A DNA stretch of 64,000 nt from Pelistega sp. Lineage in GTDB: Bacteria > Pseudomonadota > Gammaproteobacteria > Burkholderiales > Burkholderiaceae_B. Shown one piece after another: positions 28,758 to 37,468 of the stretch. The translations under genes and the position numbers were made by a program. Below the pieces are notes generated by a model. The model was given only the letters and a program-made list of their open reading frames with translations, searched no databases and was not told the origin of the DNA. The first letter of the stretch is position 1; each line of letters starts with the position of its first letter. The stretch is taken from positions 1 to 64,000 of the forward strand of contig JAUNUI010000014.1 in assembly GCA_030538255.1 (NCBI GenBank). The letters run 5' to 3'.

Positions 28758-30188
28758 TTAACGCTTCTTACCAAAGCCGCCGAAAGCGCCTAGGCCTGAG
28801 CCCATCCCCTTCAAGGCATTCATGCCGCGCATCATCTTGCCCATGCCGCCTTTTTTGAATTGCTTCATCATGCCTTGCATCTGCTCAAACTGCTTGAGTA
28901 AGCGATTCACTTCTTGTACGGGCACACCCGCACCTGCAGCAATACGGCGCTTACGTGAAGCCTTAAGCAAGTCGGGCTTGCTACGCTCTTCAGGGGTCAT
29001 GGAGTTTAGGATGCCTTCGGTACGACGCATCTGCTTCTCAGCTTGACCGCTTTGCATCTGGCTCGCCGCTTGGGCAAATTGCGCGGGTAACTTCTCAAGT
29101 AGTGACCCCATATCGCCCATCTTCTTCACTTGCTGCAGCTGGTCACGGAAATCGTTTAAATCAAAGCCTGTGCCACTCTTGATTTTCTTGGCCATCTTCT
29201 CGGCTTCAGCAATATCAATATTGCTTTGCACCTTCTCAACCAAGGAAACAATATCACCCATGCCCAGGACGCGCTGCGCCATTCGCTCAGGGTGGAAGGG
29301 CTCTAGGCCATCTAACTTCTCAGAGACACCGATAAACTTCAGCGGCTTGCCTGTAATGTGGCGCACCGATAAAGCCGCACCACCACGCGCATCACCATCC
29401 AGCTTAGTCAATACCACACCGGTTAATGGCAGCGCCTCAGAGAAGGCCTTGGCTACGTTCACAGCATCCTGACCTTGCATAGCATCGACCACGAATAAGG
29501 TCTCCACAGGATTGAGTAGCTTATGCAATTGACTAATCTCTTGCATCATCGCTTCATCAATACCTAAGCGACCGGCCGTATCGACAATCAGGACATCATA
29601 GTAATGACGCTTAGCATGGTCTAAAGCGGCTTTAGCAATGTCTTGTGGCTTTTGGCTACTATCGGAAGCGAAGAAATCCACGCCAACTTGCGTAGCCACG
29701 GTCTTCAACTGTTCAATCGCGGCGGGGCGGTAGACGTCAGCACTCACGACTAAGACTTTCTTCGCGGCGCCTTTTTTCCCATTCTGGTGATAATTGCCAG
29801 AATGCAATAGCTTGGCAAGTTTACCCGTGGTTGTGGTCTTACCCGCACCCTGCAAACCAGCCATCAGAATAATCGCGGGCGGTTGACTGGCTAGGGATAG
29901 TTCCGTGGCATGTTCACCCAAGTCGGCGCCCATCAGGGCCGTGAGTTCTTTATGCACCACACCCACTAAGGCCTGACCAGGACTTAAGCTACCGGCGACC
30001 TCTTCACCAAGGGCTTTCTCCTTGACCTTAGCAATAAATTCGCGCACGACGGGCAAAGAAACGTCGGCCTCTAATAAGGCCATACGCACTTCGCGCAACA
30101 TCTCCTGCGTATTCGATTCAGTTAATCGCGCCTCGCCACGCATGGTTTTCATGACGCGGGACAAACGATTCGTTAAGTTATCAAACAT
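28758..30188 (-). CDS. ffh: Signal recognition particle protein Ffh
   Basis: The SRP54 GTPase that binds 4.5S RNA and signal sequences and docks ribosomes to FtsY. It is 476 residues long: N domain (MFDNLTNRLSRVMKTMRG), G domain with Walker A MAGLQGAGKTTTTGKLA, DTAGRLGID and TKLDGDARGGAAL, then the Met-rich M domain with RRTEGILNSMTPEE and the SGTGxxVQEVNRLLKQF RNA-binding helix (here AAGAGVPVQEVNRLLKQFEQM). It ends in a Gly/Met-rich tail. Divergent from the CcsA-like gene. Confidence 0.98.
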   Translation of the reverse strand: MFDNLTNRLSRVMKTMRGEARLTESNTQEMLREVRMALLEADVSLPVVREFIAKVKEKALGEEVAGSLSPGQALVGVVHKELTALMGADLGEHATELSLASQPPAIILMAGLQGAGKTTTTGKLAKLLHSGNYHQNGKKGAAKKVLVVSADVYRPAAIEQLKTVATQVGVDFFASDSSQKPQDIAKAALDHAKRHYYDVLIVDTAGRLGIDEAMMQEISQLHKLLNPVETLFVVDAMQGQDAVNVAKAFSEALPLTGVVLTKLDGDARGGAALSVRHITGKPLKFIGVSEKLDGLEPFHPERMAQRVLGMGDIVSLVEKVQSNIDIAEAEKMAKKIKSGTGFDLNDFRDQLQQVKKMGDMGSLLEKLPAQFAQAASQMQSGQAEKQMRRTEGILNSMTPEERSKPDLLKASRKRRIAAGAGVPVQEVNRLLKQFEQMQGMMKQFKKGGMGKMMRGMNALKGMGSGLGAFGGFGKKR

Positions 30189-30406
30189 ATCTGCTTCACT
30201 TTTTGTAGAAGGCCTTCAATGCTATACTACGATATGGTATGGCGTTCAGTTAGCGCTTTAGTTCTAAACCTCAAGGAAGAACTTCAATGAAGAATTTCAA
30301 CGAGGCTTTAAGCGTAGTCTTTTCGTTAAGCTCAGTACTTTAGATTAGCACTTGCGCTCAGAACATCGATACCGATTCATAGACACATTTTTGGCGTATT
30401 CGATTC

Positions 30407-31255
30407 ATGTCATCCGATATTGTATTGCACTATCTCACAGCGTTGGGTTATCTAGGCTTAGGCACCGTAATTTGGTGGGCCTTATATAAACACGTGGAGA
30501 TTAATAAGTACAAGCCTTGGTACTCCGTCAGCCTATTATTCCTCATCATCATCCATGGTGTAGCGATTCATATGACTATGCTGCATGAGAGTCATATTAC
30601 GATCAATTGGTCGCTAGGGCTGTCATTTACCATCTGGATTGGCTTGATGATTTATTGGCTAGAGAGCAATTTCATCAAGGCCTATGGTTTCTTGCTCGCC
30701 CTCTTACCAATCGCCTCCTTAGTCAGCTTTCTGGCGGCCATCTTCCCGCCCGATAGCGAGACCGCGGTGATGGTAATTAAGAACAATACCTTCTTGGTAC
30801 ACCTGATTATTTCCTTAATCTCGTACAGTATTATTGCGGTTGGCGCACTACAAGCCGTGATTATGACGGGTTTAGATCGCCACTTGCACCGCCCGCAAGA
30901 CTTTAGCAAGACACCGAGTATATGGAGCCGCGCCTTGGATGCACAACCCCCATTAATGGTGCAAGAACGCATTCTCTTTCGCTTAATTGGGATTGGTTTT
31001 GTGCTAATGACCCTAGCGATTATCACGGGCAGTGTGGTCTCAATGAACGCCACAGGTGCCATCTTACCACGCGACCATAAGACCTTCTTCACCCTAATCT
31101 CTTGGTTGATTTTCGGTGTCTTATTATTTGGTCGTATTATGTGGGGCTGGCGAGGACGTGTATCGCTGCGTTGGACTCTCGTTGGCTTTGGTCTCTTAAT
31201 GCTGGCCTACACAGGCACTCGTTTCATCTTTGAAGTATTACTCCATAGAGGCTAA
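30407..31255 (+). CDS. CcsA/YpjD-like integral membrane protein
   Basis: A 282-residue protein with about eight predicted transmembrane helices, in the family of cytochrome c assembly proteins (CcmC/CcsA) that includes E. coli YpjD. It lies divergently from ffh, which is its usual neighbour in proteobacteria. YpjD homologues lack a settled function; they do not carry the full haem-handling WWD motif and I see none here. The next gene starts 3 bp after its stop, giving a three-gene unit with the PP0621 protein and AmpD. Confidence 0.85.
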   Translation: MSSDIVLHYLTALGYLGLGTVIWWALYKHVEINKYKPWYSVSLLFLIIIHGVAIHMTMLHESHITINWSLGLSFTIWIGLMIYWLESNFIKAYGFLLALLPIASLVSFLAAIFPPDSETAVMVIKNNTFLVHLIISLISYSIIAVGALQAVIMTGLDRHLHRPQDFSKTPSIWSRALDAQPPLMVQERILFRLIGIGFVLMTLAIITGSVVSMNATGAILPRDHKTFFTLISWLIFGVLLFGRIMWGWRGRVSLRWTLVGFGLLMLAYTGTRFIFEVLLHRG

Positions 31256-31258
31256 TCA

Positions 31259-31579
31259 ATGAAGTATTTGTTTTGGCTAGTGCTGATTTTCGGCGCGCTT
31301 TTCTTCTATCGTAAAGCCGTGGCGAATGCACAAAGAGCCCGTATGCAAGAGCGCCATCCGAACGCAGCTCAGCAGACAGGCAATCAGGCTCAGGGTGCGC
31401 CAGAGCGTGGTAGGCGCTTTGGTCGTGCAGGCCGTAAAGCGCATCAAGAAGGCTTAAAGACCATTACCATGGTGCAATGTGAACATTGTCATACCCATGT
31501 ACCTGAGGATGAAGCGCTGATTCGTTATGGTCATGCCTGGTGCAATGAAGAGCATGAGCGCTTAGGACCTAGAGCGTGA
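31259..31579 (+). CDS. PP0621 family protein
   Basis: A 106-residue protein with one N-terminal membrane helix, a charged Arg/Gln-rich linker and a C-terminal MVQCEHCHTHVPEDEALIRYGHAWCNEEH block resembling a small zinc ribbon (Cys, Cys, His, Cys, His). This pattern is typical of the PP0621 family of beta- and gammaproteobacteria, of unknown function. It lies between the YpjD-like gene and ampD, its regular company, and its stop overlaps the GTG start of ampD. Confidence 0.85.
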   Translation: MKYLFWLVLIFGALFFYRKAVANAQRARMQERHPNAAQQTGNQAQGAPERGRRFGRAGRKAHQEGLKTITMVQCEHCHTHVPEDEALIRYGHAWCNEEHERLGPRA

Positions 31580-32319
31580 ATACACTGCGTATAGACCGAC
31601 ATGGTTGGTTGTATCAGGAGGTGGCTAGGCCTGCTGATATAGTTAAGTTAGCGACGACACAGAAGCCGGCTCAGGATTCAGCTGTGCTAGAAACTTATCA
31701 GCTTGCAAGAGTATCTCAATCCGAACAAGATTCAGCGGCAACGTTGAATAGCCATATAACGAGCGCAGCAGCAGGCTTAAGAGTTCGTCATTGCCCCTCA
31801 CCGAATCACGATGAGCGCGTCGACAAGGAAGCGCCGTATTTATTGGTGATTCATAATATTAGCCTGCCTCCCTATGTCTTTGGAGGGCCGTATATTGAGC
31901 AATTATTTACCAATTGCCTTGAAGTCGATCACCATCCTTTTTTTAAAGAAATTCAACATTTACGTGTCTCCGCTCACTTTCTAATTCGTCGTGATGGTGA
32001 GATTGTGCAGTTTGTCAGTGCGGATAAGCGCGCTTGGCATGCAGGTGCATCAAGCTTTGAAGGGCGCGAAGCCTGCAATAATTTCTCGATTGGGATTGAG
32101 ATGGAAGGCAGTGATTTCGCGCCGTATGAAGCCGCGCAGTATGCTGCCTTAGCGCAGTTAAGCGCCTTGCTCCGTGAACATTACACCTTGCGTGCGGTAC
32201 GTGGGCACGAACATATCGCCCCTGTGCGTAAGACGGATCCAGGACCCTATTTTGATTGGACGCGTTATCGCCGTGAGGCGGGATGGACTTGGCGGGAGTT
32301 GCCGGGGTTGGGGCAATAA
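31576..32319 (+). CDS. ampD: 1,6-anhydro-N-acetylmuramyl-L-alanine amidase AmpD
   Basis: A cytoplasmic zinc amidase of peptidoglycan recycling that removes the stem peptide from anhydromuropeptides and so tempers AmpC induction. GTG start overlaps the preceding stop. Zinc ligands are His in LLVIHNISLPP, His in RGHEHIAPVRKTDPGPYFDW and the Asp in KTDPG. It is 247 residues, against about 183 in E. coli: residues about 18-67, between GWLYQEVA and RVRHCPSPN, are a low-complexity insertion splitting the normal N-terminal strand. Otherwise the catalytic core is complete. Confidence 0.93.
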   Translation: MNTLRIDRHGWLYQEVARPADIVKLATTQKPAQDSAVLETYQLARVSQSEQDSAATLNSHITSAAAGLRVRHCPSPNHDERVDKEAPYLLVIHNISLPPYVFGGPYIEQLFTNCLEVDHHPFFKEIQHLRVSAHFLIRRDGEIVQFVSADKRAWHAGASSFEGREACNNFSIGIEMEGSDFAPYEAAQYAALAQLSALLREHYTLRAVRGHEHIAPVRKTDPGPYFDWTRYRREAGWTWRELPGLGQ

Positions 32320-32361
32320 ATTTATACTGTCCACAGTCCATGGACCATGAACAAGTATTGG

Positions 32362-32403
32362 AAAAAGGCGACTTACGAATTTCACTCTGTAAGTCGTCTT
32401 TTT
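32362..32403. terminator. Bidirectional terminator between ampD and htpG
   Basis: A 15-bp stem with one G-T wobble (32362-32376 with 32389-32403) followed by a T run on the plus strand and by A/T-rich sequence on the other, between convergent genes. Confidence 0.88.
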
Positions 32404-32437
32404 TCTTATAGCACTTTTAGGTTTGTCAGCTAAGGTA

Positions 32438-34339
32438 TCAACCCTGCAACATCAAGCGGTTGAGCTTTTTCACAAAACCTGCAGGATCTTCAATCTGCGC
32501 GCCTTCAACCAACATCGCTTGGTCTAAGAGCACACTCGCCCAATCTTCGTAATCCGCGCCCGTAGTTTGACTGATTTTCTCAATCAATGGGTGCTCAGGA
32601 TTAATCTCTAGAATCGGCTTGATGTCTGGTGTTTCTTGACCTGAGGCTTTCAACATACGTAGGATATGTGGGCTCAAATCATTCTTGCCAACCACCACAC
32701 AAGCTGGCGAGTCAACTAAGCGAAGCGTCACACGTACATCCTTCACGCGGTCTTTCAAGGTGCTTTGTAAGCGTAGGACCAGTGGTTTGAATTTCTCAAC
32801 CACTTCTTCCTGGTGCTTCTTCTCTTCTTCATCAGCCAATTGCTCTAAGTCTAAACCACCCTTAGAAACAGAGACCAGTGACTTACCATCGAACTCACGG
32901 AAGAATGACAACATCCATTCGTCCACGCGATCAGAAAGCAATAAGACTTCGATCCCTTTCTTGCGGAAGATTTCTAAATGCGGGCTGCTCTTCGCGTTCG
33001 CAAAGCTTTCGGCGACCACGTAGTAAATCTTGTCCTGCCCTTCTTTCATGCGAGCGATATAGTCTTCTAGCTTAACCGTCTGTACCGCTTGATCGTCTTG
33101 TGTAGAAGAGAAGCGGAGCAATTTCGCAATACGCTCCTGGTTAGCCTGGTCTTCGCCCATGCCTTCTTTCAGCACTTGACCGAACTCTAACCAGAACGCG
33201 GCGTAGTCTTCAGGACGATTCTCAGCAATATCTTCTAGCATAGCGAGTACACGCTTAGCGGAGCCTTCACGGATCACTTTTACATCACGACTTTCTTGCA
33301 GAATTTCACGTGATACGTTAAGCGGTAAATCTGCAGAGTCAATCACACCGCGGACAAAGCGCAAGTATGAAGGCAACAATTGCTCGGCATCATCCATAAT
33401 AAATACGCGCTTCACGTAGAGCTTCACGCCACGGCGTGCATCACGATCCCATAAGTCAAAAGGCGCATGCTTAGGAATATACAGCAGCTGCGTGTACTCG
33501 CTGCGGCCTTCGACACGGTTATGTGTCCAGGCTAATGGATCTTCAAAATCATGGCTGATGTGCTTATAGAACTCTTCATACTGCTCATCGCTGATATCCG
33601 ATTTTGCGCGCGTCCATAAGGCATTCGCTTGGTTAATGGTTTCCCATTCGTCTTGCTTCACACTCTGACCTGATTCAGCATCGAAGTCTTCCTTCTGCAT
33701 CTGCACAGGCAAAGAGATATGGTCGGAGTAACGACGCAGCACTTCACGTAACTTCCAGACATTCAGGAATTCAGTACCTTCGTCATTCAGCTCGAGCGTA
33801 ATTGTCGTGCCGCGGTTGGCTTTTTCAACCGTTTCTAAGGTGTATTCACCTTGACCATCCGAAATCCAACGCACCGCTTGATCAGCCGCCGCATCAGCAC
33901 GGCGTGTCTCCACGGTCACGTTCTTGGCCACGATAAAAGCCGAATAGAAACCTACACCGAATTGACCAATTAATTGCGCATCCTTCTGCTGGTCGCCTGT
34001 GAGAGACGCAAAAAATTCCTTCGTACCTGAGCGAGCAATCGTGCCTAGGTTCGACACCACTTCGTCTTGACTCATACCAATACCATTATCATCAATGGTG
34101 ATGGTTTTCGCCTCTAAGTCATAACTGATGCGAATACGTAAGTCCGTATCCTCAGCCATTAAATCAGGCTGCTTAAGTGCCTCAAAGCGTAGCTTATCGC
34201 AAGCATCAGAGGCATTAGAGACTAATTCGCGTAAGAAAATTTCTTTATTCGAATAGAGCGAGTGAATCATAAGGTTAAGCAATTGCTTAACTTCAGCTTG
34301 GAAACCCATACGTTGGGCAGATGAATTCGTCGTCGTCAT
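32438..34339 (-). CDS. htpG: Hsp90 family chaperone HtpG
   Basis: A dimeric ATP-dependent chaperone. The 633-residue protein has the GHKL ATPase motifs [38 protein letters not shown] and RGTTITLEL, a middle domain ([20 protein letters not shown]) and a C-terminal dimerisation domain. The length is normal. It stands alone between terminators; a possible heat-shock promoter is seen upstream. Confidence 0.98.
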   Translation of the reverse strand: MTTTNSSAQRMGFQAEVKQLLNLMIHSLYSNKEIFLRELVSNASDACDKLRFEALKQPDLMAEDTDLRIRISYDLEAKTITIDDNGIGMSQDEVVSNLGTIARSGTKEFFASLTGDQQKDAQLIGQFGVGFYSAFIVAKNVTVETRRADAAADQAVRWISDGQGEYTLETVEKANRGTTITLELNDEGTEFLNVWKLREVLRRYSDHISLPVQMQKEDFDAESGQSVKQDEWETINQANALWTRAKSDISDEQYEEFYKHISHDFEDPLAWTHNRVEGRSEYTQLLYIPKHAPFDLWDRDARRGVKLYVKRVFIMDDAEQLLPSYLRFVRGVIDSADLPLNVSREILQESRDVKVIREGSAKRVLAMLEDIAENRPEDYAAFWLEFGQVLKEGMGEDQANQERIAKLLRFSSTQDDQAVQTVKLEDYIARMKEGQDKIYYVVAESFANAKSSPHLEIFRKKGIEVLLLSDRVDEWMLSFFREFDGKSLVSVSKGGLDLEQLADEEEKKHQEEVVEKFKPLVLRLQSTLKDRVKDVRVTLRLVDSPACVVVGKNDLSPHILRMLKASGQETPDIKPILEINPEHPLIEKISQTTGADYEDWASVLLDQAMLVEGAQIEDPAGFVKKLNRLMLQG

Positions 34340-34378
34340 AGTATAAAAGTTAAGAAAAATTAAGTAACTTTTTCAAGC

Positions 34379-34403
34379 TGAGGGTGATTTTGCGAATTTC
34401 AAG
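34379..34403 (-). promoter_or_regulatory. Candidate sigma-32 promoter of htpG
   Basis: On the minus strand CTTGAAAT (34396-34403) matches the heat-shock -35, and ACCCTCAG near 34379 is a partial match to the CCCCAT-type -10, 13 bases further on. It lies 40 bp before htpG. The -10 match is weak. No other feature is seen in 34404-34540. Confidence 0.4.
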
Positions 34404-34540
34404 ATGGGGGTGGGGAATTGTTGTTATTTGCTTAAGTGATTGATTGACTTTATTTATAGTTTGTCTATGCTTAAAAGAGCGCGAGCTTATTTGAAGCCCC
34501 TAGATCAACAAATCAACAAAAGCCATAAGGAACTCACTGA

Positions 34541-35131
34541 ATGCGTTCACAATTGCAAAATCTACTTATTCTAACGATTGCTGGTTTCTTCTTAGCGAGC
34601 GGCGTTGTGGTGTTCTTTGCACCCCATCAGATTGTGACTGGTGGCCCTCCTGGTATTGGCATTATGTTGGAGTACCTGCTGCATATCCCTGTTGGTCTGA
34701 CTGTCTTTATTATTAACTTTAGCTTAATGTTGCTAGGTGCCAAGCGCTATGGTCGGGGCTATTTCTTTCGAACCGTCTATGCGATTGTCGTCTCCTCAGC
34801 CTTAATTGAGATCTTACGCTACCTATTTCCAGACCCAACGATTAGTAGCAACCTTCTACTCAATGTGGTGATTGGTAGTATTACACTAGGCCTAGGCATT
34901 GCCTTGTGCTTTAAGGGTAATGCGGCAAGTGGTGGCATGGCAACCGCGGCACAACTACTGTCAGAACGCACAGGCCTTAAAATTGGCCGAGTTATTCAGA
35001 TTATGGATGGTACTATTGTGCTGCTCTCCGCTATCGTCTTCAGAAATATTGAGTCCGCACTGTGGGCGGGATTGGGGGTGATTATTACAGGCTTTGTGAT
35101 TAATTGGTTTATGCGTAGGCAGGGGCAGTAG
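34541..35131 (+). CDS. YitT family membrane protein
   Basis: A 196-residue protein with five or six hydrophobic helices. It shows the YitT/DUF161 pattern: FAPHQIVTGGPPGIGIMLEYL in the first repeat and GNAASGGMATAAQLLSERTGLKIGRV in the second. It lacks the C-terminal DUF2179 domain of the Bacillus-type proteins, so it is the short form. Function is unproven. Start chosen for the AAGGAAC Shine-Dalgarno. It marks the left border of the accessory zone. Confidence 0.85.
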   Translation: MRSQLQNLLILTIAGFFLASGVVVFFAPHQIVTGGPPGIGIMLEYLLHIPVGLTVFIINFSLMLLGAKRYGRGYFFRTVYAIVVSSALIEILRYLFPDPTISSNLLLNVVIGSITLGLGIALCFKGNAASGGMATAAQLLSERTGLKIGRVIQIMDGTIVLLSAIVFRNIESALWAGLGVIITGFVINWFMRRQGQ

Positions 35132-35173
35132 ATGGGATGCCGCTTAACACCTTGTGTCGCGAACAATACCGTT

Positions 35174-35968
35174 TTATCGGGAATTTAGATACTCAGCTAC
35201 CCTATCCTTCAGCCATAAAATACATGCCTCCACAAGCTCTGGTTTACTCGATAGACGATCCTCAATAAGTCCCAGATAAGCTTGCCTTGCTTCCTCCAGC
35301 ACATGGCCATACTCGGCAGGCGAACGCTGCATAGCCCATTGCGCCGCAGCGTCTTTGGCAATAATATCCCCAGTCACAGCGCTATACCATATCCGCGCCA
35401 AGGTCAGAAGTATATTTCGTTCCTCTCCCGCCCAGTCATCAGCTTGATTCCACATGGGTAGCGTATCGGCCAATACCTGATAGAAATCCGCTTGTGGCAC
35501 AGGCTCTATCAGACTTGTCGCAGGCGGTCCCATTAGTGCCAGACTCTTTTTCCTTACTTTCTTCAGCAACACCGCCACATCAGGATCAAGCATAGCCGCT
35601 TCAAACTCACCCGCCTGAATTTCCTCACGTTGCCACTCGCCAAACTGCAACTCTCGCCTAGCAGGATAATGCCACGGCACAATATCATCATGAACCAACA
35701 CCGTTATTTCCAATGCACGCAGCTGCTCATCCTCACCAGGAGGTGCAGAAATAGCCAATAAATCTTGGAAAAAGGCTGGGCGAGCAAAGGCAGACGGCAG
35801 CTCGGATATCAGCACCAAAAGATCAATATCACTATGCGCTTGTAACCCACCATCCACCGCCGAGCCATACAAATACACCCCTAGCAAACTGCCTTTGAGG
35901 TGTTGTTGTATGAGACCAAGCGCTTGAGATACTTGAGACTTAATTGAGTTGGGGATTGATTGGGGCAT
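35174..35968 (-). CDS. Aminoglycoside nucleotidyltransferase-like protein (AadA/ANT(3'') fold)
   Basis: A 264-residue protein of the AadA family: nucleotidyltransferase core GVYLYGSAVDGGLQAHSDIDLLV (residues about 30-52, two catalytic Asp) and the C-terminal helical block ILLTLARIWYSAVTGDIIAKDAAAQWA that parallels AadA. Family enzymes adenylate streptomycin and spectinomycin; activity here is not established, because chromosomal homologues can be silent or differ in substrate. I see no integron attC site or integrase. It lies beside toxin-antitoxin genes in the accessory zone. Confidence 0.85.
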   Translation of the reverse strand: MPQSIPNSIKSQVSQALGLIQQHLKGSLLGVYLYGSAVDGGLQAHSDIDLLVLISELPSAFARPAFFQDLLAISAPPGEDEQLRALEITVLVHDDIVPWHYPARRELQFGEWQREEIQAGEFEAAMLDPDVAVLLKKVRKKSLALMGPPATSLIEPVPQADFYQVLADTLPMWNQADDWAGEERNILLTLARIWYSAVTGDIIAKDAAAQWAMQRSPAEYGHVLEEARQAYLGLIEDRLSSKPELVEACILWLKDRVAEYLNSR

Positions 35969-36053
35969 CTACATGACCTGATGAAACTAAGGAAGCAAAC
36001 AATTTCAGTAGCAAGCTTAATAATCCGTAAAAAGCCACTGTAACTATGCCACC

Positions 36054-36338
36054 TTACATGGCTTGTGGAACAAACTTAAAATGTAAAGCTCTAGATACTT
36101 TAAATACTGTTTCCCATTGCGGCTTGCTTTTCCCGTTGATAACTTTATATAAGCTTTCACGGTTTAATCCAGACTCTTTTGCAATTTCACTAACACCGTG
36201 TTTTTTAACAAGTAAGCCAAGTGCTTCTACAAAGGTATTAGGGTCATCATCTGATAAGCACTCTTCTAAAAAGAGTTGAATATCCTCTTGTGTTTCCATA
36301 TAGTCAAACGGATTAAAATCTTTTACCTTTCCGCTCAT
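36054..36338 (-). CDS. Addiction module antidote, HigA-like HTH protein
   Basis: A 94-residue protein with an N-terminal DNA-binding fold GVSEIAKESGLNRESLYKVI and a C-terminal KFVPQ tail, matching the antidote family of two-gene modules paired with a RelE-fold killer protein. It starts one base after the toxin stop, with a GGAGG Shine-Dalgarno overlapping the toxin end. The toxin-first order is usual for this class. It should neutralise the toxin and repress the operon. Confidence 0.88.
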   Translation of the reverse strand: MSGKVKDFNPFDYMETQEDIQLFLEECLSDDDPNTFVEALGLLVKKHGVSEIAKESGLNRESLYKVINGKSKPQWETVFKVSRALHFKFVPQAM

Positions 36339-36339
36339 T

Positions 36340-36639
36340 TTACTCCTCCAGAGTTTTTAAAATCACTTTGGCCTGATCGATATCTTTACTTTGCGTGCCT
36401 TTATGGCCAGCGCAAAGTAAAATAATTATTGTTTGCTGTTGTATTGTGTAATACACTCGATAGCCTTTACCTATAAAGACACGCATTTCATAAAGGCTTT
36501 CGGACAGCTGTTTTGAGTCTCCAAAATTACCATTAATAAAACGGACAATGCGTATATTGATTGCTTTGACTGCTTGTTTATCCTTGTTGCTGGATAGCCA
36601 TTTGTCAAAAACATCAGTTCTTTGAATATGATATTTCAC
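36340..36639 (-). CDS. RelE/HigB-type addiction module killer protein
   Basis: A 99-residue RelE-superfamily toxin (probable ribosome-dependent mRNA interferase). Features include DVFDKWLSSNKDKQAVKAINIRI, GKGYRVYYTIQQQTIIILLCAGHKGTQSKDI; the GHKGTQxKDI ending is typical of the killer protein family partnered with the antidote gene just downstream. It starts with GTG (minus strand 36637-36639). It looks intact, unlike the remnants on its right. Confidence 0.9.
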   Translation of the reverse strand: MKYHIQRTDVFDKWLSSNKDKQAVKAINIRIVRFINGNFGDSKQLSESLYEMRVFIGKGYRVYYTIQQQTIIILLCAGHKGTQSKDIDQAKVILKTLEE

Positions 36640-36709
36640 TAAGTTAATTGTAGCCCATAGGCTACTTTATGGTCAATTATAGCGTTGGCAATGTGCTTAT
36701 TATTTTTAC

Positions 36710-36853
36710 ATTACCGTAAACAACAGTAAAGACGTAAATCTACGTACTTCTCAGCTGATATAAGAGCAGTTACTTGCAGAAGCTAAAGAATACAACAAAA
36801 AGCACACTGAAACGTATACCCATGAGCAAGTCAAGAAAGAGTTGGGTTTGTAA
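36710..36853 (+). pseudogene. Decayed RelB-like antitoxin gene
   Basis: Reading in one frame from an ATT where an ATG would be expected gives ITVNNSKDVNLRTSQLI, an in-frame TAA at 36761-36763, then EQLLAEAKEYNKKHTETYTH and EQVKKELGL-stop. This looks like a ribbon-helix-helix antitoxin with a lost start and one nonsense codon (AAA to TAA would restore a Lys). Its stop overlaps the ATG of the following toxin remnant, as in living relBE operons. Confidence 0.7.
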
Positions 36854-37113
36854 TGTTTCAGGTTACTTATACGGCTGAAGCCTTAAAATCTTAAGCTAAG
36901 CTAGATAAAACACAAGCAAGACTCATTATTAACTGGATTGAGAAAAATCTTATTAACTGCTCTGATCCGCGATTTACAGGAAAAAGCATTAAGGGAGACT
37001 TAGCGGACTGGAGGTACAGTGTTGGCAACTATCGTATCCTATGCCATATTTTTGAAGAAACGATTACGATAGAAGTCATCAATATTGGCCATCGAAAAGA
37101 TATCTATAAATAA
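36853..37113 (+). pseudogene. RelE/ParE-type toxin gene with a nonsense codon
   Basis: The frame MFQVTYTAEALKS, TAA (36892-36894), AKLDKTQARLIINWIEKNL, then DLADWRYSVGNYRILCHIF and TIEVINIGHRKDIYK-stop is a complete 86-codon RelE-fold toxin apart from the single stop at codon 14. LADWRYSVGNYRILC and VINIGHRKDIY are the family's conserved core. Loss of toxin and antitoxin together is consistent with harmless decay. Confidence 0.8.
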
Positions 37114-37174
37114 AGTTTCAAGGCATCTATCAAAAAAATGGCCGTCAATATATGACGACCATCTCTTCGGTATG

Positions 37175-37259
37175 TGGTGCCCGGGGCCGGAATCGAACCG
37201 GCACGCCTTGCGGCGGGGGATTTTGAGTCCCCTGCGTCTACCAATTTCACCACCCGGGC
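37175..37259 (-). tRNA. tRNA-Leu (anticodon CAA)
   Basis: The minus strand begins GCCCGGGTGGTGAAATTGG and has a TAGACGCAGGGGACTCAAAA anticodon arm (loop CTCAAAA, anticodon CAA), a long variable arm CCGCCGCAAGGCG, GGTTCGATTCC in the T arm and a CCGGGC acceptor with encoded CCA. The long variable arm and the acceptor pairing mark it as a class II leucine tRNA. The 3' end lies at the low-coordinate end. Confidence 0.97.
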
Positions 37260-37468
37260 TTATAGGAGACACACACGTTAATGTGTGGGATTTGCATTTA
37301 ATTTTGCAAAGAAGATAATTATAGCGACTTCTTTTTTGTTTGTCATTATTTTGCAAGAAAAAAGCGATAAAATTTTTAGCTTAGCCATTTTTAAGTAGCT
37401 TTTTCGTCAACTTCATCTCTATGGCCGCTAACATCAGCCACTCACACTTATCATTGCTCACCAGATCT

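Noticed and set aside
35120-35174. GTTAAGC-like word downstream of the AadA-like gene, possible integron attC
   Set aside because: Only one core-like heptamer is present; no matching RYYYAAC partner at attC spacing and no inverted-repeat structure.
36853-37113. Recoding of the in-frame TAA in the RelE-like gene
   Set aside because: TAA is not a selenocysteine or pyrrolysine codon and the antitoxin frame is also broken; decay is simpler.
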